Part shown: positions 26,909 through 34,995 of the stretch, piece by piece
Layout of the letters: the number at the start of each line of letters is the position of its first letter
Numbering within the stretch: position 1 is the first letter of the stretch
From: Vibrio zhugei
GTDB lineage: Bacteria; Pseudomonadota; Gammaproteobacteria; Enterobacterales; Vibrionaceae
Length of the DNA: 64,000 nt
NCBI RefSeq assembly: GCF_003716875.1
Contig: NZ_CP033077.1
Span: 62,001-126,000 of the forward strand
Reading direction: 5' to 3'
The notes under the pieces: generated by a model
Told to the model about the DNA's origin: nothing
Database searches by the model: none
The model's input: the letters and a program-made list of their open reading frames with translations, nothing else
Translations under genes and position numbers: made by a program

Positions 26909-29488
26909 ATGATGCAGCAAGAAAAGATAATTAAACCGAAAAAGCACATCGCGAACTTTGTCAGTTACGCGATTATCATTGTGCTTGGCGTGTTAATTTT
27001 GAGTGTGTTGTTTCAAAGTTATCAAATCAGTAGTCGTATTATGTCTCAGGAAGTCAAACGAACGTCTCGGCAAACGAGCAATTTAGTGCAGAGTTTGTTT
27101 GATTATCGCTTGTCTACCCTACAAATTCACCAAGATAGTAGCGCGCAAAGTCAAAGCTTAGTGAGTTTGATCGAGAACCATCAATTAAGAGCCATTGATC
27201 AATATTTTAATCGTGTCGATCAACTTGAGATTACCAATACCCCAGATATTCGTTTTATCACCACCACGAACGGCTTGGTGTGGGATGACGGCAACGCACA
27301 GTTTTATGGCATTGTTGGCAAGAGTCTATCGAAAATCATCAACCGAGTGGCGTTTAACAGTAATTGGCACCTTGTTGCGTCTCCCTCACAGTTAAAAACC
27401 ATGTATTTGTTGATGCGGCGCTCACCGATGGTGGATCAAGAAACAGGGCAGGTCAGTGGGTTTCTTTATGCCGGTATTGTATTAAATAACAACTATGCCT
27501 TGCTTGAAACCATGCGCGATGGCAGCAATTCTGAAAGCCTTATCATGACGGCCGGAAAGCATGTTTTGGCATCGACTTTGAGTGGACGCGAGGCGTATCA
27601 AGCGACGGACATTATTGATTCGAAACAAGATCAAGGCATCTACAACCAGTATATGGTCAGTAGTGCGACATTAATGGTCGAAGGAGTCTCGACCTATTTG
27701 AAAGTCTACTCGGTACAAAATAACCACAACGCTTTATCATTAAGAAACAGTTATTACTTTTGGATGGCGTTCGCACTGGTTGCCATGGCTATTGTTGCTT
27801 TTGTTACTCGTTGGTGGTTGCAACGGCGTATTGAATGTGAAATAAGCCGCTTAATGTCATACACCCATCAAGTCGCGAATCAAGGGGACGACAAATCCTT
27901 CCCTGGTTCCGTGATATATGAGTTTGATCATTTTGGCCGCACATTGGAACAAACCTTTTCTCGTTTAGCCGATCAAGAAAAACAATTCGAAGATTTGTTT
28001 AACTACACCACGTCTCCCATGTTGTTGTGGTCGGCCGATGGTTCGTTAATCAAAATGAACCCTTCAGCGCGAGATGAGTGCTTAAACCAATACGAAAATG
28101 GTAAAACATTGTATACCGCGTTAGCTGAGCAGCTACAGACCATGGTTCGAGATACGACCCAAGGGTTACAAACGGAGTCTGTATTGACCAAGCTCGGAGA
28201 TAAAATGTTTCGGTGGAACCTATCTCCGATCACCGTTAATGATGAAATTACTTCTGTAATCGCGCAGGGGCATGACATCACAACGATTCTAGAAGCAGAA
28301 AAACAAAGTCGCCTAGCACGTAAAGAAGCGGAAGAGTCAGCGCGCTTACGTGCGGACTTTTTAGCACAAATGAGCCATGAATTACGCACGCCACTTAATG
28401 GGATTATCGGGGTTTCACAGTTATTGCAGCGTACGGTGAAAACCAAAGAACAGATCGAACAAGTGAAGGTTTTGTGCAGTAGTGGTGAGCATTTACTGGC
28501 CGTATTAAGCGATATTCTTGATTTTTCTCGTATTGAGCAAGGTAAGTTCACACTGAAACCGACGGAATTTCGTTTAGCGGATTTAGCGATGACCATCGAG
28601 CAAATCTATCAGCCGTTGTGTCGTGAAAAACACTTGAGCTTGAATGTGACGAGCAACATTCCTGACACGATGTACGTGCGCAATGACCAAGTTCGGATTA
28701 ACCAAATTCTTTTTAACCTTCTTAATAATTCGACTAAGTTCACTCATGAAGGCCGTATTGATGTCGATATGCGTGTGCATGAAAGTCCCGAATCTACCTA
28801 CTTGAGTGTCGATGTGCGCGACACTGGGATTGGCATCAATGAAGACGATTTAAACGTGGTGTTTGAACCCTTTATGCAGGTCGGGGCGCCCAATACCCGT
28901 GAGTACGGCGGCAGTGGTCTGGGATTGTCTATTGTGAAAAACTTACTAGACATGCTCGATGGAGAGATAAAGGTGACCTCTGCCATGAATGAAGGCACGC
29001 AATTTTCGTTATTCATTCCATTAACGGTGATTTCACATGCTCATTCTTTACCGGTGGTGGCGCCTGATGAGATCGACTTTGCCTTATTTGAGCATCCCAT
29101 TGAGGTACTCCTAGTCGAAGATAATCATACCAATGCGTTTATTGCTCGGACATTTTGTGAGAAATACAATATTCACACCGATTGGGTGACTAATGGCATT
29201 CAAGCGATTGAAAAGCTAAAAAACCAGCATTATGATTTAGTGTTGATGGATAACCAATTACCGCATTTAGGCGGGGTTGAAGCCACTCAGCGTATTAAGC
29301 AAGAATTACAATTACCCGTGGTAGTGTATGCCTGTACTGCCGATGGCATGGGGGATACCCGAGATGCTTTCATCGCGGCAGGGGCCGAGTACGTGTTAGT
29401 CAAGCCCATTAAAGAACTCAATTTATATCGAGCGCTGCGTCACTTTAAAACAAAGTATGTACAGCGCACCCCATCATCGACACATTAA
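26909..29488 (+). CDS. luxQ: LuxQ, hybrid sensor kinase for autoinducer-2
   Basis: The product has about 859 residues from ATG 26909 (ATG 26912 is also possible; a longer frame begins at TTG 26894 within luxP). Order: TM1 (about 15-38), periplasmic PAS-like sensor (about 40-280), TM2 (about 282-305), PAS, HisKA (AQMSHELRTPLNGIIGVSQL), HATPase (FNLLNNSTKFTHEG, DTGIGI, GGSGLGLSIVKNL), and receiver (VLLVEDNHTNAF, LVLMDNQLPHLGG with the phospho-Asp). Without AI-2 it phosphorylates LuxU; with LuxP-AI-2 it acts as a phosphatase. Four bases at its 3' end overlap the convergent barrel gene. Confidence 0.9.
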   Translation: MMQQEKIIKPKKHIANFVSYAIIIVLGVLILSVLFQSYQISSRIMSQEVKRTSRQTSNLVQSLFDYRLSTLQIHQDSSAQSQSLVSLIENHQLRAIDQYFNRVDQLEITNTPDIRFITTTNGLVWDDGNAQFYGIVGKSLSKIINRVAFNSNWHLVASPSQLKTMYLLMRRSPMVDQETGQVSGFLYAGIVLNNNYALLETMRDGSNSESLIMTAGKHVLASTLSGREAYQATDIIDSKQDQGIYNQYMVSSATLMVEGVSTYLKVYSVQNNHNALSLRNSYYFWMAFALVAMAIVAFVTRWWLQRRIECEISRLMSYTHQVANQGDDKSFPGSVIYEFDHFGRTLEQTFSRLADQEKQFEDLFNYTTSPMLLWSADGSLIKMNPSARDECLNQYENGKTLYTALAEQLQTMVRDTTQGLQTESVLTKLGDKMFRWNLSPITVNDEITSVIAQGHDITTILEAEKQSRLARKEAEESARLRADFLAQMSHELRTPLNGIIGVSQLLQRTVKTKEQIEQVKVLCSSGEHLLAVLSDILDFSRIEQGKFTLKPTEFRLADLAMTIEQIYQPLCREKHLSLNVTSNIPDTMYVRNDQVRINQILFNLLNNSTKFTHEGRIDVDMRVHESPESTYLSVDVRDTGIGINEDDLNVVFEPFMQVGAPNTREYGGSGLGLSIVKNLLDMLDGEIKVTSAMNEGTQFSLFIPLTVISHAHSLPVVAPDEIDFALFEHPIEVLLVEDNHTNAFIARTFCEKYNIHTDWVTNGIQAIEKLKNQHYDLVLMDNQLPHLGGVEATQRIKQELQLPVVVYACTADGMGDTRDAFIAAGAEYVLVKPIKELNLYRALRHFKTKYVQRTPSSTH

Positions 29489-30009
29489 TAGGTAAATCGC
29501 ACCCCAAGACCTAATTGAGGCCCCCAAATCCCGGCATTGCGACTTTCTACGGCTATTGAGAGCTGATCGGTGGAGTGAAAGCGCAGCCCTACGATAAATA
29601 TCGAGTGTTCAGCAAGCTTACCTAATCGGATAGCGCCTTCCAACTGAGGCGCCAACCAAGCACGTGCCCCTAAGCTGATTTCAATATCGGTGGAGTCTTT
29701 GCTATCGCTAAATCCTTGTTCACGAATTTGATGGATTAAAGCCTGCCCATAAATATCGACAAAATTGCCAAAGGGGCCATTAAAACCCACCCCACCAGCC
29801 AGATCCCAATCGCTGCTAAAACGAGAGTCACCGCGTAAAATAAAGTGTGAATTTTCAGTGAAATAGTTACTTAATTCGATGCCTGATGATTGTGGGCTAA
29901 CGGTGGTCCGGACTTCTAAATAGTTATATTCAAAGTTATTCGCAAGCGCGGTAGTCGGTAAGAAAAGCGCGAGGGCCGTGGCTACGACGAACGTTGTTTT
30001 TTGTAGCAT
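29485..30009 (-). CDS. Small outer-membrane beta-barrel protein
   Basis: From ATG 30009 (MLQKTTFVVATALALFLPTT) a signal peptide ends in ALA before NNFEYNY. About 150 residues of alternating strands follow, ending LGLGVRFTY, with the terminal aromatic residue used for barrel assembly. An eight-stranded OmpW/OmpX-size barrel is likely. A further ATG lies two codons upstream. No specific family is recognised. The gene is convergent with luxQ, overlapping by 4 bases. Confidence 0.65.
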   Translation of the reverse strand: MLQKTTFVVATALALFLPTTALANNFEYNYLEVRTTVSPQSSGIELSNYFTENSHFILRGDSRFSSDWDLAGGVGFNGPFGNFVDIYGQALIHQIREQGFSDSKDSTDIEISLGARAWLAPQLEGAIRLGKLAEHSIFIVGLRFHSTDQLSIAVESRNAGIWGPQLGLGVRFTY

Positions 30010-30401
30010 GATCAATGTCTATCCTGATTGTACATAGTAATAACGAATATATGCCAAGTAACTGATAGTATCTAAGATACTCGTGTTTTTGTCTTGTAGT
30101 TTATCTATAACCTGAATATTAAGCCGATTTTTTATTGGTATCAGTGTCAGGCTTAGTGTCTAACTATTGAGTCTAGACGATTGATAATCGTCCCGTCTTG
30201 GTATTTAACAATCGATCGATGGTATTAATACCAGTCAATGAATCACTGATAAGTATAAGACACTCTAACTATTCTGGTTTTTACTTGAAACTTTATTGAG
30301 ACATGATGTAATGATGTGAATCACGTTTTCCACATTTTGCCGTAGGTAAACTGTCGTGACTGCGTACTAACGCATAGCCTTTATCGAAGTGAGATCCCTT
30401 A
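30010..30401. other. Intergenic region upstream of modA with small palindromes
   Basis: Two perfect short palindromes are visible: AGTATCT-A-AGATACT (30067-30081) and GGTATTAATACC (30221-30232). Either could be a regulator site for the barrel gene or modA. No clear ModE consensus was found, and nothing else stands out. Confidence 0.4.
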
Positions 30402-31184
30402 ATGAAAAAATTGCTCGTTGTATTTTGTTCACTCTTTTTTACCCATGCCGTGTATGCACAGTCAACGATTCATTTTTATGCCGCGTCCTCAATGACCAAT
30501 GCAGTGCAAGAATTGGTGTCTAATTATCAACAGCAGCACCCCGATCGCCACGTTGTGCCCGTGTTTGGCTCGTCTTCTGCGCTGGCTCGTCAAATAGAGC
30601 ATGGTGCTCCCGCCGATGTGTTTCTTTCTGCCAACGAAAAGTGGGTACGTTATCTCGTGGATAATGGCCGAGTTTCGGCAAAACACGTCAATCTATTGGT
30701 CAGTAATGAATTGGTGCTGATTGAACCCAGTGATGCTAAGCCGCGACATTTTGATGTCACCAACGCACAGGCTTGGCGCGAGCGTCTTGATGGGCAGCGT
30801 ATGGCGGTGGGCAATACCCAAGCTGTGCCTGCAGGCATCTATGCTCGTGAAACACTGCAAAGTCTTGGCGTATGGAATACGGTCAAAGCACGCCTAGCAC
30901 AAACCAATAATGTTCGTCTCGCCTTAGCGCTGGTCGAGCGCGCAGAAGCGCCTTATGGCATTGTCTATAAAACGGATGCTTTGCAAACGGATCTTGTCAA
31001 GATTACTCATACCTTTGCTTCCGCTCGTCATGATCCTATTTATTATCCTTTGGTGCAGGTGACGGATTCGACGCCGGTGGCGGCATTTACTGCGTATCTG
31101 CGCTCAGAACCTGCGAAGCATGTACTCGAGAAATACGGCTTTAATACCGATTTGGGCAGTTCGAGCTTCACGGAGACACCGTGA
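30402..31184 (+). CDS. modA: ModA, periplasmic molybdate-binding protein
   Basis: The 260-residue protein has a signal peptide (MKKLLVVFCSLFFTHAVYA) and the class II binding fold: FYAASSMTNAVQEL and VFGSSSALARQIEHGAPADV (oxyanion-binding serines), FLSANEKWVRYL, AVPAGIYARETL and VERAEAPYGIVYKTDA. It delivers molybdate to ModBC. The stop overlaps the modB start. Molybdenum feeds the cofactor made with MoeA and MoeB, also in this window. Confidence 0.9.
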   Translation: MKKLLVVFCSLFFTHAVYAQSTIHFYAASSMTNAVQELVSNYQQQHPDRHVVPVFGSSSALARQIEHGAPADVFLSANEKWVRYLVDNGRVSAKHVNLLVSNELVLIEPSDAKPRHFDVTNAQAWRERLDGQRMAVGNTQAVPAGIYARETLQSLGVWNTVKARLAQTNNVRLALALVERAEAPYGIVYKTDALQTDLVKITHTFASARHDPIYYPLVQVTDSTPVAAFTAYLRSEPAKHVLEKYGFNTDLGSSSFTETP

Positions 31185-31876
31185 TTATGGGGCTCACCAG
31201 CAGTGAAATGACAGCAATCATGTTAAGCCTTAAAGTGGCTGGGACAACCGTACTTTGGCTGCTCCCGATTGGTATTATCTTGGGCTGGACGCTAGCGCGC
31301 ACCGAGTTTCGTGGTAAAGGCATTGTGGACAGCATCATTCACTTACCCATGGTTTTACCCCCTGTTGCTGTCGGGTATCTATTACTGGTGACCATGGGAA
31401 AACAAGGACTCATTGGACATTGGCTGAGTACGTTTGGTGTCAGTTTCAGTTTTAGTTGGCGCGGCGCGGTTCTTGCGTGTTCAGTGGTGGCTTTACCGCT
31501 CATGGTGCGTTCGATTCGCTTAAGCATTGAAAGCGTCGATATTAAACTCGAGCAAGCCGCTCGCACTTTAGGAGCGTCGCCTTTAAAAGTGTTTGTGACC
31601 ATCACGCTGCCGCTGATTGTGCCAGGCCTGATTACTGGCACAATGTTGTCGTTTGCCCGCAGTTTGGGGGAGTTTGGCGCGACGATCAGTTTTGTTTCAA
31701 ATATCCCAGGCGAAACCCAGACCATTCCCTTGGCAATGTATAATTTTCTGGAAACCCCCGGCGCTGAAATGAGCGCCGCTCGATTGTGTATGGTGTCAGT
31801 GGCGATCGCGTTGGTTTCGCTGCTGGCCTCAGAATGGTGTAGTCGCTCAATGGCATCGAAGTTAGGGCATCGCTGA
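31181..31876 (+). CDS. modB: ModB, molybdate ABC transporter permease
   Basis: The product has 231 residues and about five to six membrane helices. The ABC permease loop motif is present (EQAARTLGASPLKVFVTITL, then PLIVPGLITG), as is FARSLGEFGATISFVSN. The GTG at 31181 overlaps the modA stop (GTGA) and has GGAG five bases ahead; ATG 31187 is an alternative. ModB forms the channel for ModA-delivered molybdate and overlaps modC by one base. Confidence 0.9.
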   Translation: MIMGLTSSEMTAIMLSLKVAGTTVLWLLPIGIILGWTLARTEFRGKGIVDSIIHLPMVLPPVAVGYLLLVTMGKQGLIGHWLSTFGVSFSFSWRGAVLACSVVALPLMVRSIRLSIESVDIKLEQAARTLGASPLKVFVTITLPLIVPGLITGTMLSFARSLGEFGATISFVSNIPGETQTIPLAMYNFLETPGAEMSAARLCMVSVAIALVSLLASEWCSRSMASKLGHR

Positions 31877-33000
31877 TGACAGTAAAAACAGGACTGCAAG
31901 TACAATTCGAACAGCAATTAGGTGATACATCGTTAGCGATGGACATGCACATTCCGGCCAAGGGCATTACCGTGTTATTTGGCCGCTCAGGGGCTGGGAA
32001 AACCTCAGTCATCAATGCCATTAGTGGTCTATCTCAACCTGATAGTGGGGTCATTTGTCTGAATGACCGCGTGTTGTTCCATCATGAGCAGGGCGTGAAT
32101 CTTCCTGTTGAACAACGTAAAGTCGGCTATGTATTTCAAGAGGCGCGCTTATTTCCTCATTACACGGTACAAGGGAACTTGCGTTATGGGATGAAAACCA
32201 AGCATCCCCGCTCTGACATGTGGCAATCGGTACTCGAGTTACTGGAGTTAGAACCACTGTTAGCACGTTATCCGACGGCGTTATCTGGGGGAGAGAAACA
32301 GCGTGTTGCCATTGGCCGCGCATTATTGTCAGAGCCTGACATTTTACTGATGGATGAACCTCTGGCCTCATTGGACCTGCCGAGAAAGCGAGAAGTCATG
32401 CCGTTTTTAGAGCAACTGGCTGAACGCATTCATATCCCCATTGTGTATGTGACGCACAGTTTGGATGAGTTGCTGCGTTTGGCGAATTATCTGATCTTAA
32501 TTGAGCAAGGGCGGGTGCTTGAAGCGGGGGCGGTTGAACAGGTATGGAGCTCGGAAACCATGCGGCCATGGCTTGATATGAGCGAACGCAGTTCATTATT
32601 CAGTGGGCGCGTGCATCAGCAATGGCAATCGTATGGACTGACGGAACTGCGTTTGAATCAGCACATTCCTTTATGGGTGCAACACTATGCGGGGGCTGTC
32701 GGAGAGGCCGTGCGCGTGCAAATTCGCGCCACGGATGTGTCTGTTGTGTTGGATAAACCGAAGAACACGTCGATTCGTAACATTCTCCCTGCCACCATTA
32801 CGGCCATCCGTCATTTACATAATGATCACGGCGGCCGTTATGTGGAACTGACACTGCGGCTCGGGGAGCAGTGTGAGCTGTGGGCCATGATTACCGAATG
32901 GGCTTGGCAAGAATTGCGACTGACCGTCGGTCAATCCTTGTATGCACAGATCAAAGGCGTGAGTATGACTCAAAGCGATGTTATCCATTTAGGCGCTTAA
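31876..33000 (+). CDS. modC: ModC, molybdate ABC transporter ATPase
   Basis: The 374-residue protein has Walker A (FGRSGAGKTS), the Q-loop region VFQEARLFPH, the signature LSGGEKQRVAIGRALL, Walker B (DILLMDEPLASLD) and the H-loop (IVYVTHSLDE). A C-terminal Mop domain (RNILPATITAIRH to the end) binds molybdate or tungstate for regulation. The TAA overlaps the stop of the convergent HMG-CoA reductase gene. Confidence 0.92.
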   Translation: MTVKTGLQVQFEQQLGDTSLAMDMHIPAKGITVLFGRSGAGKTSVINAISGLSQPDSGVICLNDRVLFHHEQGVNLPVEQRKVGYVFQEARLFPHYTVQGNLRYGMKTKHPRSDMWQSVLELLELEPLLARYPTALSGGEKQRVAIGRALLSEPDILLMDEPLASLDLPRKREVMPFLEQLAERIHIPIVYVTHSLDELLRLANYLILIEQGRVLEAGAVEQVWSSETMRPWLDMSERSSLFSGRVHQQWQSYGLTELRLNQHIPLWVQHYAGAVGEAVRVQIRATDVSVVLDKPKNTSIRNILPATITAIRHLHNDHGGRYVELTLRLGEQCELWAMITEWAWQELRLTVGQSLYAQIKGVSMTQSDVIHLGA

Positions 33001-34217
33001 CGCGCCAGCTTATGGTGAGCACGAGTAAAATGACCGGCGCAGAACGCCCCTACAATCGACAGCTCACCGGCGAGACACACGGCGGCTAACACTTCGGCTA
33101 ATGCTCTTGCATGCCCACTTCCGTTGAGCCCGAGTAGCTCGAGGCAGGCTTTTTGTGAAGGCAGTTGTGTGCCTCCGCCGACCGTCCCGACCATGATATT
33201 AGGCAATGTCACACTCGCACACAACCCGCCATGTATTGAGCGCTCAAAACGTGTGATACCCACTGCGGATTCTGCCACACACGCGGCATCTTGTCCGCAG
33301 GCAATGTAAAAGGCGGCAAGCGCATTGGCATAGTGGGCATTCGTTCCAATGGTGCCATTCAGTTGTCCGCCGTTGTTTGCCATCAAGCCAAATTCAATCA
33401 TAGCGTCGCTGGTGGTATGCAAATAGCGTTGGATTAACGATTCAGCGATATGAACCTCTGCGGTCACTTTTTTACCACGCACATGACGCATTACATGGCT
33501 GTTGGCTTTTTTATCTCCTGATAAGTTGGCGTCTAAGAAGGCCTGACGAGGCTCAACAGGACTGTGTTGCATGACGTAATCGAACGCGGCCTGTGTCGCG
33601 ATGGTCACCATATTTTGTCCGCTGGCATCTTCGGTAAAGAACTGAAAAACCAGATACACATGGTTGCCTTCCATCTCCACTTCGATGTCTTGTAATTGTC
33701 CGTGTTGAGTGGTGCTTTCGGCGACCGATTTTAAGTCAGCGACGTGTTCAGACACCCAACCAATAAATCTTGCGGCATCCGCTAAGCAGGCAAAGGCAAA
33801 CCCAGGCGTTCTGGTGACCCCTTCCTGTAATACTAGGGTGCTAGCGCCGCCTGCCGCGGTAATCAAGCGACAGCCTCGGTGGTAGGAAGACACCAACGCA
33901 GCTTCTGTGGTGGCGAGCGGAATACAAAATTCTGCTTGTGCGTGTTGACCATTAACAAGTATTGGTCCAGCGATGCCAACTGGGAGTTTGACCGTTCCAA
34001 TGAAATGCTCGATGTTCTTAGTGTAAGAATGCATGGTTTCTTCGGTGATAGGATCGAGCAGGGCGGCTTGTGCTTCAGGCAAAGCAAAGTGTTGCCAACG
34101 TTTATTAACTAACTCGGGTGTCAAGCGCCCACTTGCCGGTAGAGCAGGCGAGCGTCTCTCTTGAGTGGCATGGGCAGAACGAGTGCGATGGTAGAAATGC
34201 GAAAAATTATCAGTCAT
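32997..34217 (-). CDS. Hydroxymethylglutaryl-CoA reductase, class I type
   Basis: The 406-residue enzyme begins with a short N-terminal arm, then VKLPVGIAGPILVNG (substrate loop) and ATTEAALVSSYHRG with the catalytic Glu. Later come ASGQNMVTIAT (Asp), DKKANSHVMRHVRGKK (Lys), GTIGTNAHYANALAA and GTVGGGTQLPSQK (cofactor loop), and HFTRAHHKLAR with the catalytic His near the C-terminus. It reduces HMG-CoA to mevalonate with NADPH. Vibrios make isoprenoids chiefly by the MEP route, so its role is unclear; an idi gene lies 25 kb away. V. cholerae also has this gene beside modC (from memory). Confidence 0.9.
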   Translation of the reverse strand: MTDNFSHFYHRTRSAHATQERRSPALPASGRLTPELVNKRWQHFALPEAQAALLDPITEETMHSYTKNIEHFIGTVKLPVGIAGPILVNGQHAQAEFCIPLATTEAALVSSYHRGCRLITAAGGASTLVLQEGVTRTPGFAFACLADAARFIGWVSEHVADLKSVAESTTQHGQLQDIEVEMEGNHVYLVFQFFTEDASGQNMVTIATQAAFDYVMQHSPVEPRQAFLDANLSGDKKANSHVMRHVRGKKVTAEVHIAESLIQRYLHTTSDAMIEFGLMANNGGQLNGTIGTNAHYANALAAFYIACGQDAACVAESAVGITRFERSIHGGLCASVTLPNIMVGTVGGGTQLPSQKACLELLGLNGSGHARALAEVLAAVCLAGELSIVGAFCAGHFTRAHHKLAR

Positions 34218-34311
34218 GAAGAGGTTCAGTGAGTCATTGTCGCTGCATTGTACTAATGCTTACCACAAACACAACTTGTAATATGGTGGCGCGACCAGTC
34301 TCTGCAGAGAA

Positions 34312-34341
34312 TAAAAAAGGCGCCCCTGAGGCGGGCGCCTA
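34312..34341 (-). terminator. Rho-independent terminator
   Basis: On the minus strand AGGCGCCC and GGGCGCCT form an 8-bp GC-rich stem followed by TTTTTTATT. It lies just past the 104-residue gene and ahead of the HMG-CoA reductase gene. Confidence 0.85.
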
Positions 34342-34365
34342 TCAAATCGCGATGGATATGAGGTA

Positions 34366-34680
34366 TTAAACACGTAAATCGAGCATACTGCCTAACATGT
34401 CTCTTTCTTTTTGAACGACAGAGACGCCTGCTCGGTTATAGTTCTGAGCTTGATTGAGTTCAACCAGCGCATCCGTTTGAGAGGGAGTGGGTTCGTCTCT
34501 CATGGATTGCTCAGCTTGAGCTTTACCCTGCTCAGACAAATCGACTTTGTTAAACGCCATCGGATCGTTTATTGGATCCTTAGCCTGCGATTGCTGAATA
34601 GCTTGAGCGGCATTGTCGGCCATCTGTTGTGAACGCTGAATAATATCATAGCCATTCGAACCGATACCTGAAATTGCCAT
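34366..34680 (-). CDS. Conserved-looking 104-residue helical protein
   Basis: Starts MAISGIGSNGYDIIQRSQQM and continues with Gln/Ala-rich helices, ending RDMLGSMLDLRV. The opening resembles flagellar rod or putative motility proteins (MAISGI, then repeated Gln/Asn contacts), but not strongly enough to name it. No signal peptide or membrane segment. A strong terminator follows; the 53-residue small gene lies upstream on the same strand with a 57-base gap. Confidence 0.55.
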   Translation of the reverse strand: MAISGIGSNGYDIIQRSQQMADNAAQAIQQSQAKDPINDPMAFNKVDLSEQGKAQAEQSMRDEPTPSQTDALVELNQAQNYNRAGVSVVQKERDMLGSMLDLRV

Positions 34681-34737
34681 ATTACACCACCTTAGTTGAA
34701 CAAAGTTTAACCAATGTTGGTCAGTTATACAAGCTGA

Positions 34738-34899
34738 TTAACGAAACAAACTTGTGATGAGGTGTCGCTCTTCCTCGGTCAACAAATCTCGTTGTGTATC
34801 GTCTAATCGATAATTGATCATGCCTTGTAAATCTTTAAGTTGCTGAGGTGTCAGCTGTTTCATCTGATCCTTGATATGTTCAAACTGTGTGCTGGACAT
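34738..34899 (-). CDS. 53-residue small helical protein
   Basis: ATG 34899 is preceded by GGAG. The product MSSTQFEHIKDQMKQLTPQQ continues LKDLQGMINYRLDD and TQRDLLTEEERHLITSLFR, a compact charged helical protein with protein-like codon use. TPQQLKDLQGMI is a helix seen in small gammaproteobacterial conserved proteins. It lies between the YccS-like gene and the 104-residue gene on the same strand. Confidence 0.6.
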   Translation of the reverse strand: MSSTQFEHIKDQMKQLTPQQLKDLQGMINYRLDDTQRDLLTEEERHLITSLFR

Positions 34900-34995
34900 C
34901 GTCCCATCTCCGATTCACCTATACTTTATGGGTAGATACTACGACGATAAGAAATATCAATGTCCGATTTTTGTAAAAGCTCCGCTAATTCACCG

